From NCBI GenBank assembly GCA_019096065.1, contig JAGUCH010000007.1, positions 1,014,501-1,078,500 on the forward strand: 64,000 nt of DNA. The letters are read 5' to 3'. This document shows positions 1 to 9,932 of this stretch, one piece after another. Position 1 is the stretch's first letter, and every line of letters starts with the position of its first letter. The notes beneath the pieces were generated by a model, which saw nothing but the letters and a program-made list of their open reading frames with translations, ran no database searches and was not told the origin of the DNA. Source of the DNA: Paracyclopina nana. Taxonomy: Eukaryota > Arthropoda > Copepoda > Cyclopoida > Cyclopettidae. A program made the position numbers and the translations under genes.

Positions 1-1378
1 CTCCTCGTTTGCGGAGGTGTGAGGAGGAGATCGTTCGACAGGCATGATGAATGAGCGGCGGCGAGAGTGGCGTAAAAAGCGCGAGAGCAGGGGTGTAACA
101 ACTTGGAGTGAATCCAAAGAACTGTGTCTTTTCCCCCTGGTACTCGATCTTTTATAGCCTCTCTCATCCCCTGTGCAGCGGCCGCTCACCCGCAGCATCC
201 GCTGCATTTTTCCGACCCTCGGGTGATCGTTTTAGCATGGCAATTGAAATTGTTTGTGCGATCCGGTCCTCGATAGGAGATTTTGACGATCGTAAAACAA
301 GAAGGTTGTTTGGAGCGACTGCTGTGCATGCGAGAATAATGGCTTTTAGTGCGTTGACAGACAATCTTGATAATTGCCTTGCACATGTGAAGCACAGCAT
401 GCAGCCCTCATAAAGGGGCCAGTTTTACGACTTGTTTATTGGCGCTCTCTTGCCTCACTGCAAGATGGCCGATGCGTAAATTGCAGCAGCAGCAATTATG
501 CGTTGAAATGCATTGAAATGGAGCGGCTCTGGCTCTGCCTCAGGGGGTTGCTGGCCCGCCCTGTGTGGCTTCTGGGCGACCGCGGCCTCGAGGCCGTCGA
601 TCGTGACGTGCGGGGGTGTGGCCGACCCGGCAGTTCGCTGCGCAGGTATTCGAATCGAATTGGGAGCATGAGAATGAGCAGAGAATTGATCGTGCTGATC
701 GAATTTGATTTATTAGCATTTGCGATGCATGTATAGCGACTAGCTCTCATTTAGTGGCTCGTTACACTTTTCTGTTGAGTGATGCGATGCCCACTGTGTT
801 ATGCGCTTCCGGTGGTCCGGGGTAGATGGCCTCTTCCCAAGGGCACCCGACCTCGACGCGGAAACGGTCCTGGTGTTTGGACCCAGGGGGCACAGCATCC
901 GCACTCGGTGTCTCGAGGGACGACGCGGGTGGCGGGATCTGCTGCCCAAGCTGCTCCCTCTCGTGAGCTTCTGGTAGCCTCAGCCACCGTAGCCTCAGCG
1001 AGGGTGAGGTTGGTGTTCGTGGCATACTTTCAGCCGGAACGCACTAATATTGCTTCCTCTCCCCGGTCTTGTTTGGTCGTTGTCGGAAACAACGACTTCC
1101 CCAGGGATGGAGGCGGGAGCGAAGGTGTCGCGTGTTTTGCGGTACTCGAAGAGTTGTCCTCAGCACCGCGCCAATTTTGTAGGGGTTCGAACACTCTGAG
1201 ACCTACGCGCTACACCTTACTAACTTATAGCTTACAAGACTCCATCTTTGGTTGGAAGGATATGTCGTCGAGCTGTTCGCTCGCGCATGGTCGTTTATTT
1301 ACTGCTGTACAATTGTAGTGCTACCGCACGAGAGGAGGCGAGAGCGCAGGTACGCAGGCTCGGGATCCTGCTACATTG
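1..1378. other. GC-rich stretch, no gene supported; possible decayed LTR
   Basis: This stretch is clearly richer in G and C than the rest of the window. It has several short overlapping open frames on both strands, but none shows a recognisable domain or splice structure. A segment from 1178 to 1375 starts TGTAG and ends CTACA and is followed by TTGGCCAAAATG, which loosely resembles an LTR end followed by a primer-binding site. No target-site duplication or partner LTR is visible. It could equally be a promoter or untranslated region of a gene lying to the left of the window. Confidence 0.25.
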
Positions 1379-1444
1379 GCCAAAATGTTGTGCTTAAGAA
1401 ACAAATAGAGTTGACTGAAACTACTTACTTTGAAGTATTTAATT

Positions 1445-1895
1445 TGATTATAAGTATGTATTTTGACTGAAAATCTGTTGTTTCACTGAAAATGTGTGCT
1501 TTGACTGAAAATGTGTGCTTTAACTGAAAATGTGTCTATAGACTGAGGATATGTATTTTGGATAAAAATGTGTACTTTGACTGAAAATGTGTGCTTTAAC
1601 TGAAAATGTGTCTATAGACTGAGGATATGTATTTTGGATAAAAATGTGTGCTTTGACTGAAAATGTGTAATTTGACTAAAAATATGTATTTTGACTATAA
1701 ATATGTATTTTGACTATAAATATGTAATTTGACTATAAATATGTATTTTGACTATAAATATGTATTTTGACTATAAATATGTATTTTGACTATAAATATG
1801 TATTTTGACTATAAATATGTATTTTGACTATAAATATGTATTTTGACTATAAATATGTATTTTGAATATAAATATGTATTTTGAATACAAATAAG
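1445..1895. repeat. Minisatellite, about 19-bp unit
   Basis: Head-to-tail units close to TTGACTATAAATATGTATT, nearly perfect from 1680 to 1890. They become more divergent to the left, where variants such as TTGACTGAAAATGTGTGC occur. The array lies downstream of the last visible exon of the Toll-like gene and could be part of an intron of that gene. Confidence 0.9.
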
Positions 1896-2092
1896 AATTT
1901 AACTAACTAACATGTACTAGTATTCTGAAATCAAATTAATTTTGACCAAATGTTTGATATTTGACTAAAATAATGTATTTGACTTTTTCTTGTAATTTGG
2001 CTAAAAATGTGCATTCTGATTTAAAATACTTGTGTGTTTAAATAAAAATGTTTGCTTTGACAACAAAAACCCAGTGTTTGAATGTATCTTAC

Positions 2093-3856
2093 GAGATCAT
2101 TGATTTGGCTGCTACAAGTGCAAGTCCATGGGTTGTTGGAAAGCTCAAGCACATCTGTGGTCTTGATGAGCTTTTGTGACACATCATAGGAGATCTGAAA
2201 CACATCCAATTAGTTCATCTTAAGCATTACTGTACTTGAAATACATACACTAGTTAGTTGGTTGTTTTTAGCACTGAATCTCATGCCCAAGTTCATGTCT
2301 AGTAGTTTTTCAGGCAGATTTTCCAGCTTGTTGCCATCCAAGGTCAAATTCTCAACTTCATCATAGTGGTGGGCTTTCACATCCAAAGATGAAAATGCTG
2401 AGTCATTGAGCTTTGAAATATCACCATAGAGCAGTTAATACAAAAAGTATTTGTAGCAGCAGTATTTCAGATGTACCTTATTGTTGGACAAATCAACAGC
2501 TTGGGTATGCTCTGGCAAAATTGGAAAGTGGAGTAGATTCTGCCCAGCACAATTGACATGTACAGTGTAATGCCTGTTCCTGGCATTCACAAGGGTTTCC
2601 TGTATGGAATGTATTAAGCAAGAGCAGCCATCTTGGGTGGGACAGTGAGGCAGAACAATTTCATCATAGTACTTCATGACAAGGAATAATTTGGAGGTAT
2701 GAATGTCATCATGGATGCATCTGGTGAAGCTAATACTTTTTATGACTGTGTCATCTGCCAAGCTTGATTTCCAGCCGTGCATCCAAGCTAGGTCTGATGA
2801 GCAGGCCCATGTGTTGTCTGCAATGACGATGAAAAACACATTTCAGAACAACAACACAGCTGAAATACTATTAACTCTCTGCTGAGTTGCAATAATTCAG
2901 CTGAAATGTAAACATTCAGCTGAAAAGTAAACATTCAGCTGAAATGTTAACATTCTTAACTCTCTGCTGAATTGTAATAATTCAGCTGAAAAGTAAACAA
3001 ACAGCTGAAATGTAAACATACAGCTGATAAGTAAGCATTCAGCTGAAAAGTAAACAAATAGCTGAAATGTAAACATACAGCTGAAATGTAAACATTCAGC
3101 TGATGAGTAAACAAACAGCTGAAGTGCCAACATTGAATAGAAATGTAAACATTCAGCTGACAAAGCCCTGAAGTCAGGCGAATTGGTCCCATTCAGGTGA
3201 AAGATAAACAATGCAAGATGATGCTTACTGGAAATATCCAAATGTTGGACACTTTTAGGCAAGCTCTTGAACACACTGGGCTTGATGCTTGCAGTCAACT
3301 TGTTATTGGACAAATCCAAGAGTGACAATTTGGGGAACTTTGCAAAATAATTAGGAGCAATATTTGAGATTTCATTGTGGCTGACATTGAGTGTTCTCAG
3401 TCTTTGCAGACTTTGCAGGAAATCATCAGCTCTCAACTCAGCCAATTTGCTGCCACTGATGGTCAAATGTTCCAGGCTGGTTAAGCCCTGCCCTGCTTTG
3501 TCACTGATGCAGCCGACAGCTGACTTGAGTCCACTGGAGATCACACTGAGATTTTTAAGGCTTGTGAATCCTGCCAAATGTTGCACACCAATGCACTTCA
3601 GCTGGGGCGAGTCCTGAATGCTCAGCCTCTGAATGGCACCAAAAATGGCCTCAGGATCCAGCTGTGAATCCTCAGTTGTTTTGACGGAAAATATTTGCGT
3701 GGAGTTGAGGCCCTTGCAATTTAATTGCAAACTGCCATTATTGGTGGCACAAGCACAGAACTGGCTCACTAGGCTGGGCAAATTTTCACAGCCTTGGCAA
3801 ATAATTATTGTGAAGCACAGGAGAATGAAGGCCACATTGTGCTTGTGCAAGGCCAT
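2093..3856 (-). CDS. Toll-like leucine-rich-repeat ectodomain protein, partial
   Basis: Four exons are supported on the minus strand: 3856-3229, 2817-2477, 2410-2249 and 2194-2093, all with GT-AG borders and matching phases. The start ATG opens a signal peptide (MALHKHNVAFILLCF). It is followed by a cysteine-bearing N-cap, several LRRs (LDLSNNKL, LNVSHNEI), a C-cap with WAC and RCIHDD, a second N-cap (CPTQDGCSC...VNCAG), further LRRs and a second C-cap beginning NNPWTCTC. This N-cap, LRR, C-cap, N-cap, LRR, C-cap order is the ectodomain plan of insect Toll. The last visible exon ends in phase 0 at a good GTAAGA donor, and no transmembrane or TIR exon is seen downstream to position 1. Without that splice the frame closes at 2021. 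The gene is either cut by the window edge, secreted and truncated, or degenerate. Intron 1 holds a 19-bp minisatellite. Confidence 0.7.
2886..3165. repeat. Intronic minisatellite, 19-bp unit
   Basis: Repeats near CAGCTGAAATGTAAACATT fill most of intron 1 (3228-2818) of the Toll-like gene. Variants with AAAG, TAAACAAA and one 35-bp disruption are present. The long open frame that runs from exon 1 into this array is an artefact, because the true donor GTAAGC lies at 3228. Confidence 0.9.
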
Positions 3857-5780
3857 GATTTGTGTGGGCTGAAAAAGGATGAAAAGCTGTGTTGACAATT
3901 GTGTCAGCTATGTAGGGTTTTTCACTGATAAGGTCTTGTTGAACTAGCAAAGTCAGCTGGTGCACGTGGTATCTCAATATCCACTACTAGTATACCTTAG
4001 TTTTGGTCCTTGACAGCTCCAGTCATGCACTGCCACGCCATGCCAACATCATGCACTCAGTGCACACCTTTCTGCTATCACGATTCAGCCTTTCGGTTAT
4101 TTTTCAATAGTCCCACAATATGCATGGAAATTTACCATGCAGGCCGAATTCTGGTTATTTTCCAGTTCTAGACACCAACTTTTCTTCAATTTTGTATAGA
4201 AATGGCTTGCACAGTGGATTATTTTGACATTTTTTATAATTTTATAAGCATTGTAGAGCTACTGAAAAATAGGCCAAATTTACTAATTATTAACTATATT
4301 ATTACCTAAATTATTCATTTTTTGGTTTCTAGCAAAACTAAGTGTAAATAAAGATTTTTTTAGCAATTTTTCTTTTAAAAAAAATGGGGGCTTTTAAGAA
4401 CAGCTGAATAATAATATTGTGGAACGGATTTTCAGTGGGCTTCATCCGAGTTGGCTTTAGAAGGATTCTAGAGGGTATAAAAAAGCAATCTAAATACAAA
4501 GTAATTGCTTTGCCACCTCAATTACACTAGAATCCTCCATCTGACCTAAAAAAGGAGCAGCAAGATGGATGTAACACAATATGAGGCATAATTTACGATG
4601 AGTGTAATTGGAGCCAGGCAATGACTTTTCAGCCATCTTTTTATGAGAGCCTTACATAAAGTTGATTAATTGATTCGTTAAAGCTCTTAATTATCTTTAT
4701 GTAATGAAGCCAACTAAGTAAGCTAATAGATAGCATTCAAAAGATTCCGTCAGGATTTCATTTTAAAAAAAAATTAATACAAACCAAAAAAATCTTAATT
4801 GTAAGTTCAAAGTCGAGGCTGAATCATTAAAAATCAAACTCTGAAACTGAGATTAAAAAATTGCATAAACCTAATTTCCTTAAAAATCCAAAAATCCGCA
4901 ATAGAGTCTGATATCTTGAAAAAGGTAATAGAATTATAGCAAAAAACTAAAAATAAGGCTCGAAAATGAAAGTTATCTAAATTAACAAAATATTGATACT
5001 ATACATAAAATGCTTTCTGGTAATGGGAAATAAATAAGTGATTAGTACCTGCTTTGTTGTTTTCTTTTTTCTATTTGCAGCAAAACTGACGGCGGTGTTT
5101 TCTTGCTGCACTTTAGCTTTCTACAATTGCCCCTTTTGCCAAGTTTTATGCCTCTCATTCTACGACGAGCGAAGCATTCAGAGAAAACGAGGAGAAAATC
5201 AGGACGCTCTTCTTCACACAATGTAGCGAAATAATATACAGTGTGCGTCAGCAAATTATGCAAAAAATGCAATTTTTCAGCAAATTATGTACAGTAACTG
5301 CCCAAAATAAAAATGTGGGATTTAGTGGATTATTTTTTGATGGATTTTGAAAACGCTGAATTTTGCTTGTGTAATTGCCAAAGCTTGTTTGCCCCCAATT
5401 TTATTGGCAATCTCGGCCCATTTGTTCCATTTAGGAGTAGATCAAACAAACGTAGTAGAGAGCCTATCATAAGCCACAAAGATGCGCCACTCATTTTTGA
5501 TAAGTGAAGTTTATAAGCATCACATGGCCTGAAAAAGCCAAAAAATTAGGCAAAATAGCATTAATAATGATCTACTTTGCAAATTCAATAAAAATTCTAT
5601 TGAATTTCAGAGCTCTTTCTTTTCTTTTCTTTTCTTTTCTTTTTTTTGTATTTGTTTGAGTTTCTGGTTAAACTGGTAGCTTTGAGCTTCTAAGAATTTT
5701 GTAAAGTTTGTACTTGTGTCAATAATTGGGTAGAATGAATGCTATTTGCTGCTGGGATTTCACCGCTGGTTTTTTTTTGG
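3857..5780. other. Intergenic, AT-rich, no gene seen
   Basis: No coding exon is supported between the Toll-like gene start and the His-rich peptide promoter. The stretch holds one copy of a short dispersed repeat (4288-4378) and an imperfect hairpin (4648-4710). It also has a short TTTTC run near 5620-5645. Confidence 0.6.
4288..4378 (+). repeat. Dispersed 90-bp repeat, copy A
   Basis: About 80 percent identical by eye to 7631-7722 inside the photolyase gene. Shared blocks include ATTAACTATAT, CCTAAATT, TTCATTTTTT, GTTTCTAG, ACTAAGT and TTTTTTAGCAATTTTT in the same order. No open frame or terminal inverted repeat is visible, so the family is unassigned. Confidence 0.7.
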
Positions 5781-5781
5781 C

Positions 5782-5899
5782 TATAAAAGCACAAAAAACC
5801 TAGGTTGATTCTCATTGATTCTCCTGCGCTCCTAAAGACAAAAAGTAAGTTTTTTGGCTAATTCTCTTTTAAATGTTGACAAACAATTTTTTTCTTTAG
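5782..5899 (+). promoter_or_regulatory. TATA promoter and 5' UTR intron of the His-rich peptide gene
   Basis: TATAAAA at 5782-5788 predicts transcription starting near 5812. A canonical intron (GTAAGT at 5845, TTTCTTTAG ending at 5899) lies in the leader just before the ATG at 5910. A strong TATA box with a short leader fits an abundantly or tissue-specifically expressed secreted product. Confidence 0.65.
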
Positions 5900-5909
5900 A
5901 ATTTGCAAG

Positions 5910-6122
5910 ATGTCAAAGGTTCTTTTGCTCTTTTTGGCTGTTTGCCTCATTGTTGTGGCCCTTTCAGCGGGAAATCCAATTTTTGTCCTACATGAGGGTA
6001 TAACTGGCACTCACCACCATGATGGAAATCATGCTCATCATCCTCATTGGCACCAAGGATATCACCACCATGGGTATCACCATGATCACCATCACCACCA
6101 TGCTCATCCCTATCACTTCTAA
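5910..6122 (+). CDS. Small histidine-rich secreted peptide
   Basis: This 70-residue product has a clear signal peptide (residues 1 to about 20, MSKVLLLFLAVCLIVVALSA). A short neutral stretch follows (NPIFVLHEG), then a tail from about residue 34 that is more than half histidine, with Gly, Tyr, Pro and Asp between the histidines. The tail has no cysteine and ends HAHPYHF. Such tails bind Zn, Cu or Ni and become charged at low pH. Metal handling, cuticle or gut secretion, or antimicrobial action are all possible, and none is shown by the sequence. The upstream TATA box and leader intron support a real gene. No homologue was recognised. Confidence 0.75.
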   Translation: MSKVLLLFLAVCLIVVALSAGNPIFVLHEGITGTHHHDGNHAHHPHWHQGYHHHGYHHDHHHHHAHPYHF

Positions 6123-6250
6123 AGTTTTTGAAAGTGTGTGAAAATACATCTTTTCTTCGCATAAGAGAGTCTCTATCATATGTGCTTTTGCATCATCTCC
6201 CTCTATTGGGCCAAAGTACAAAAAGTCATATTCTAATAACAAGTACTAGT

Positions 6251-6451
6251 ATGGGAGCAGAAAAGCTAAAAGCTCGTAAATCTTTGGGCTTGACTGGGGA
6301 GGAAATTGCATTCTTATCTGCCTTAAAGCCACAAGTATACAACATGTGTACACAACTCTGGAAAAGCAGTGAGCCCACTGAAGACAATTTAGTCAAGTTT
6401 GCTGAATCTTTTTTTGACTCGATGACTTTTACAAAACAACCTCCCAAATAA
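6251..6451 (+). CDS. Small ORF, 66 aa, unknown
   Basis: An ATG at 6251 opens a 66-residue frame (MGAEKLKARKSLGLTGEEI... ending FTKQPPK). It looks like an alpha-helical soluble protein, with no signal peptide or membrane segment. The frame stays open upstream to 6128, but that part reads as low-quality sequence. It lies between the His-rich peptide and the 3' end of photolyase, with no promoter or splice site that fixes it as a gene. It could be a real small protein, a last exon, or chance. Confidence 0.3.
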   Translation: MGAEKLKARKSLGLTGEEIAFLSALKPQVYNMCTQLWKSSEPTEDNLVKFAESFFDSMTFTKQPPK

Positions 6452-6516
6452 TGAGATTGTCTCATTTCAGTTTTCTTATAATTGAGATTTTATTTTGAGC
6501 TGTCATAATACTGCTG

Positions 6517-8459
6517 TTACTTTTGCTTTTTAGCAAGGCATGCCTTGGCTCCATATTTGGCAGCATATCGAGCTATGTCAAACTTTCGCTTGCATCCAGC
6601 ATAGTTCATGAACCTGATCTTGCCGAAAACGGCCCGCTCAGTCCAGCCTTGGTCATGGATGCCCACAATGGACCACATGCACCCAACGTAGCCGTTGGAA
6701 TCAGATCCGTCCAGGGAGTAGTGATCGTTGAGATAAATGGCCAGTTCAAGGGCTTCCTCGGGAGATTTCGTCCACTCCAGGATCTTTTTGGCCCAGTACA
6801 TTCGCATGAAGCCATGAATTTTGCCCTCGTTCCTCAGCTGGATTTGAGCCGCGTTCCAGAGCTCATCGTGAGTTTTGGCCTCTTCAAATTGGGCCTTGGT
6901 GTACAAGTACTCCCTCTTGTCTTTCTTGTGGTCTTCCAGGGTTTTCTTGGCCCAGTCATAGCCCCCATTGAGGTTGTCATAGTTCTTTTGGTAGTAGCAA
7001 AAGTTGTCAGAAAGTTCTGACCTCACCACAGCCTCTTCGACGAAAGCTGCCACAGACTCGCTATTGGCACCCTTCTGAGCCTTAAGGAAGTTGATTTTAA
7101 CTTTTGACTAAAATCTTTACAAAAAGCTCCTTTACCTTGACGTGCAAAATGCTCCTTTGAACGCCAAGCTGGCCAAAATGAAACCATGGTGAGAGCATGG
7201 ACAAAGCTTTTTGGTTGGGATCATTTCGCTTGTCTTTGTACAGCTTCAGCCTCGCTTTGACAAAGCTGTCAAGCATCTCCAGGCCTTGGCGTGTTCCAGG
7301 CTGAGCCCAGTCCACGTTGCCCACAGATTCATCAACAGTGACCTCCTTTTTGGCCAAGTCCCAGTCAATGGCCTCAGACTCCACTGGGACAGGGTGCTTG
7401 ATGACAGGTGGGAACTCGGTGAGGAATTCGGTCAATCTGGACATGATTTTGTTCCGGATGGTCCTGGCAGCGTACTCTTGCTTGTCAGAGGCTTCCCACA
7501 CGGGTACGATGTTGTGGGCGTCCACCTGGTACAGACAAGGACCGTCCAACTTGGTCATTTCAGTCTTCAATTTCTCGAGCTGTCCCCGATGAGGCCTGTT
7601 GAACGAAACTTCCATAAATTACATAACAATCAACTATTAACTATATGATAACCTAAATTTTTCATTTTTTTTGTTTCTAGTATGACTAAGTATATAGAAA
7701 GATTTTTTAGCAATTTTTTTTTCAAATTCTCGAGTTGTCCCCGATGAGGCCTGGAGAACGAAACTTCCACTAATTACATACCAATGCATTTAATACTAGA
7801 GCCACCAACTCCTATTATGTACAGCTAATGAGACTCAATTGTCATCTTCCAATCATGTATCAAGTTTCTAAAGCTAAAAACTAAATTGGAAAAACTCTTG
7901 TCGCGACTCATAACCGATGTTTGAAGCTTTGAGTTATCAGCTTTAAGATGACAACTCACTTTAAAGGGCTGAAGTCGGTGACAAGACAGCCAACATTGGC
8001 CTTTTTCATCCACTCCAGGATCCGCTTGGACATGGGCTTGTCATAGTCCCTGAGCAAATGGAAGCCAATGCCAAGCTTGACACACTCCTCAGCAACTTCC
8101 TTGAGACCTCCAAGGGAAAAATCGATCATTCTTCGCGTAGCCTCTGGATTTTCAGGGTGGCTCACAGAGATGCCAGCGACGATATGAAATGGAAGGTTGT
8201 CAGCCAAGGCCAACTTTTGGGCATACAAGGCTGCCCAGTTGTCTTGGAGCCTTTGATCTCGATGCATCCAATAGGCCACACCTTTGGCCTCTCGGTGCAA
8301 AAATCCCTGATTTCCAGCCAACAATTTGACACGCTTCATGTTAAACTTGAATTTCTCCGCATTCTCTCCTGATCTTTTGGCTGTAAACTCCTCGGCCAGG
8401 CCGCAATTGGAGGCTGTCACTTCGGCGGATTTGGCCTTTTTAGCGGGTGGCGGCGCCAT
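6517..8459 (-). CDS. phr: Class II CPD photolyase
   Basis: Repairs cyclobutane pyrimidine dimers in UV-damaged DNA using light and FAD. Exons are 8459-7960, 7595-7136 and 7080-6517, giving about 507 aa, normal for the class II family. The N-terminal part is Lys-rich ([10 protein letters not shown]), fitting nuclear entry. The chromophore-binding alpha/beta domain carries the class II motif [10 protein letters not shown], and the C-terminal FAD domain carries [35 protein letters not shown]. The ATG at 8459 is the first in frame. Intron 1 (7959-7596) is unusually long for this window because it holds a 90-bp dispersed repeat and a duplicated copy of the exon 2 acceptor border. Intron 2 (7135-7081) is 55 bp. 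Confidence 0.95.
7568..7785. repeat. Repeat insertion flanked by a duplicated exon border
   Basis: A 90-bp dispersed repeat (copy B, 7631-7722, related to 4288-4378) sits in photolyase intron 1. It lies between two copies of a 63-bp segment, 7568-7630 and 7723-7785. That segment contains the start of exon 2 and its splice acceptor. The outer copy is intronic and keeps a good acceptor (read on the minus strand, CTCCAG). Confidence 0.75.
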
Positions 8460-9932
8460 TTTGGAATTGACTGTGAGAAAACGACGAATTTTGACTGACT
8501 TGAGCTCTCAAACGAAGATTTGATTTTCACCGTTGCGACTTGCGACATGCGATTTCGCGGCTTTTGCCAGTTTACGTAATTTTTTATTTACATAAGCGCG
8601 GAAGAATTTAATAAAAATCTCGCAACCCTGAGAGAAATTCCGATTTTTTCAGGCAAACTTTTTCTCATTTGGGACTAAGGTTTTATTTGAGCTACTCAGC
8701 AACACCAAGTTGCTCAGTGGTCAGTTCAGCTTTTTTCATTTTGCATCTTGACCGTTCTGACCGTTTGACTTTTTATTTTGAAGCATCAACCACTTTTGAC
8801 GATCCTAAGGGTATTTTAAGACTAAAGTGAACAAATTGCAGAAAAAAAGTCCGATAGCGCTCCTTAATTATAGTCCTTGCCAAGGAACGTAATGCGTATA
8901 TTATATATATATTCCTCTGAAGTGAGTGTTAGTGTTGTTGACATTAAAGGCATCTTTAAAGGCAAGGACTGCATACGAAACAAGAGCTTATTTTGAAGAG
9001 GGAACCGGGCCAAATTGCCGGAATAAGGAGCCAAGCATTTCAGAGGAAACACGCAGAATTCCCGTAAAAAACTGGTCACCAGCTGTGTAAAACGTAGAGG
9101 CCCCATTTCAGGACTTGAGACATCACCCGATGCCTCAAAATATTTTCACCAAGCCTGATGACTCCCTTGAACTTGGACACTCTAGCCAACTTGACCTCGG
9201 CCTCTTCTGGCTGGCTGGAGGACACCCTTGTTTCTGCAGCAGAGGAGCTGGCTTTAGTCATTCATCTTAAATGAAATAATTGTTACTGAGGCAAGGCTGG
9301 AAAAAACCTTGATTTTGAGGCAATTCCCGACCACGCAGAGAAAAAACTTTGGTGTTTTGGCAAGTCTCTGGTTTTGGCGATCCCATCATTCCCATGGGAC
9401 CAGTGATGCACCGAGCAACAAAAAATTGGGCACCTATAAGTGAAAAAAAGCAACGTCTCAATTTTGTAGAGTTGTAGCGCGAAAGGTTACACCCCCAAAT
9501 TTCATCAACATATTTTCTAGAAATATCAAATATTTCTAAATATTAAAGTTACTATTTAGCAAAGTCAAGAAAATGCGCTCTGAGAAAAGTTGGCTTGGAT
9601 TTCCCGACTCGGCTTGCTTCATTTGAAGGAGTGTGTTAGTACAAGAATTTTAAGGCATTTTAAGGCAACAATGCAAATAAAAAGGTCGTTATTTCGCCAT
9701 ATTTTGCCAATTTATGAAAAACGGAAAAATTATTCAAATAAATGGTTTCTTTAAGGCAACAAATAAAATAGTAAAATGATTGGCTTATTCGCTCACATGA
9801 AGCATTCCATAATTGGCTGCGTCCAAATATTCGATCTCTCGCAAGGAGTTTGTTATCATTTGTGCGGCCGCTCCTGAAAAATTAAATTTTTTTTAAAAAA
9901 GTTGTCAAAACAATACTGCTTTGTGTGTCAAA
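8460..9932. other. Mostly unannotated region between photolyase and ELMO
   Basis: No conserved exon is recognised. The one open frame that looks protein-like is described separately at 9079-9261. The rest is AT-rich and contains no clear repeat. Confidence 0.5.
9079..9261 (-). CDS. Possible small hypothetical protein
   Basis: An ATG at 9261 opens a 61-residue frame (MTKASSSAAETRVSSS... ending KWGLYVLHSW). It begins with a Ser/Ala/Glu-rich stretch and then has a basic amphipathic segment. A different frame just downstream on the same strand also looks coding (GDQFFTGILRVSSEMLGSLF). This raises the possibility of one longer protein with a frameshift or an unrecognised tiny intron near 9085. 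No family was recognised. Confidence 0.25.

Noticed and set aside
1178-1375. Solo LTR (TGTAG...CTACA)
   Set aside because: No target-site duplication and no second copy in the window. The following TTGGCCAAAATG only loosely resembles a primer-binding site. Kept as a possibility in the description of 1-1378.
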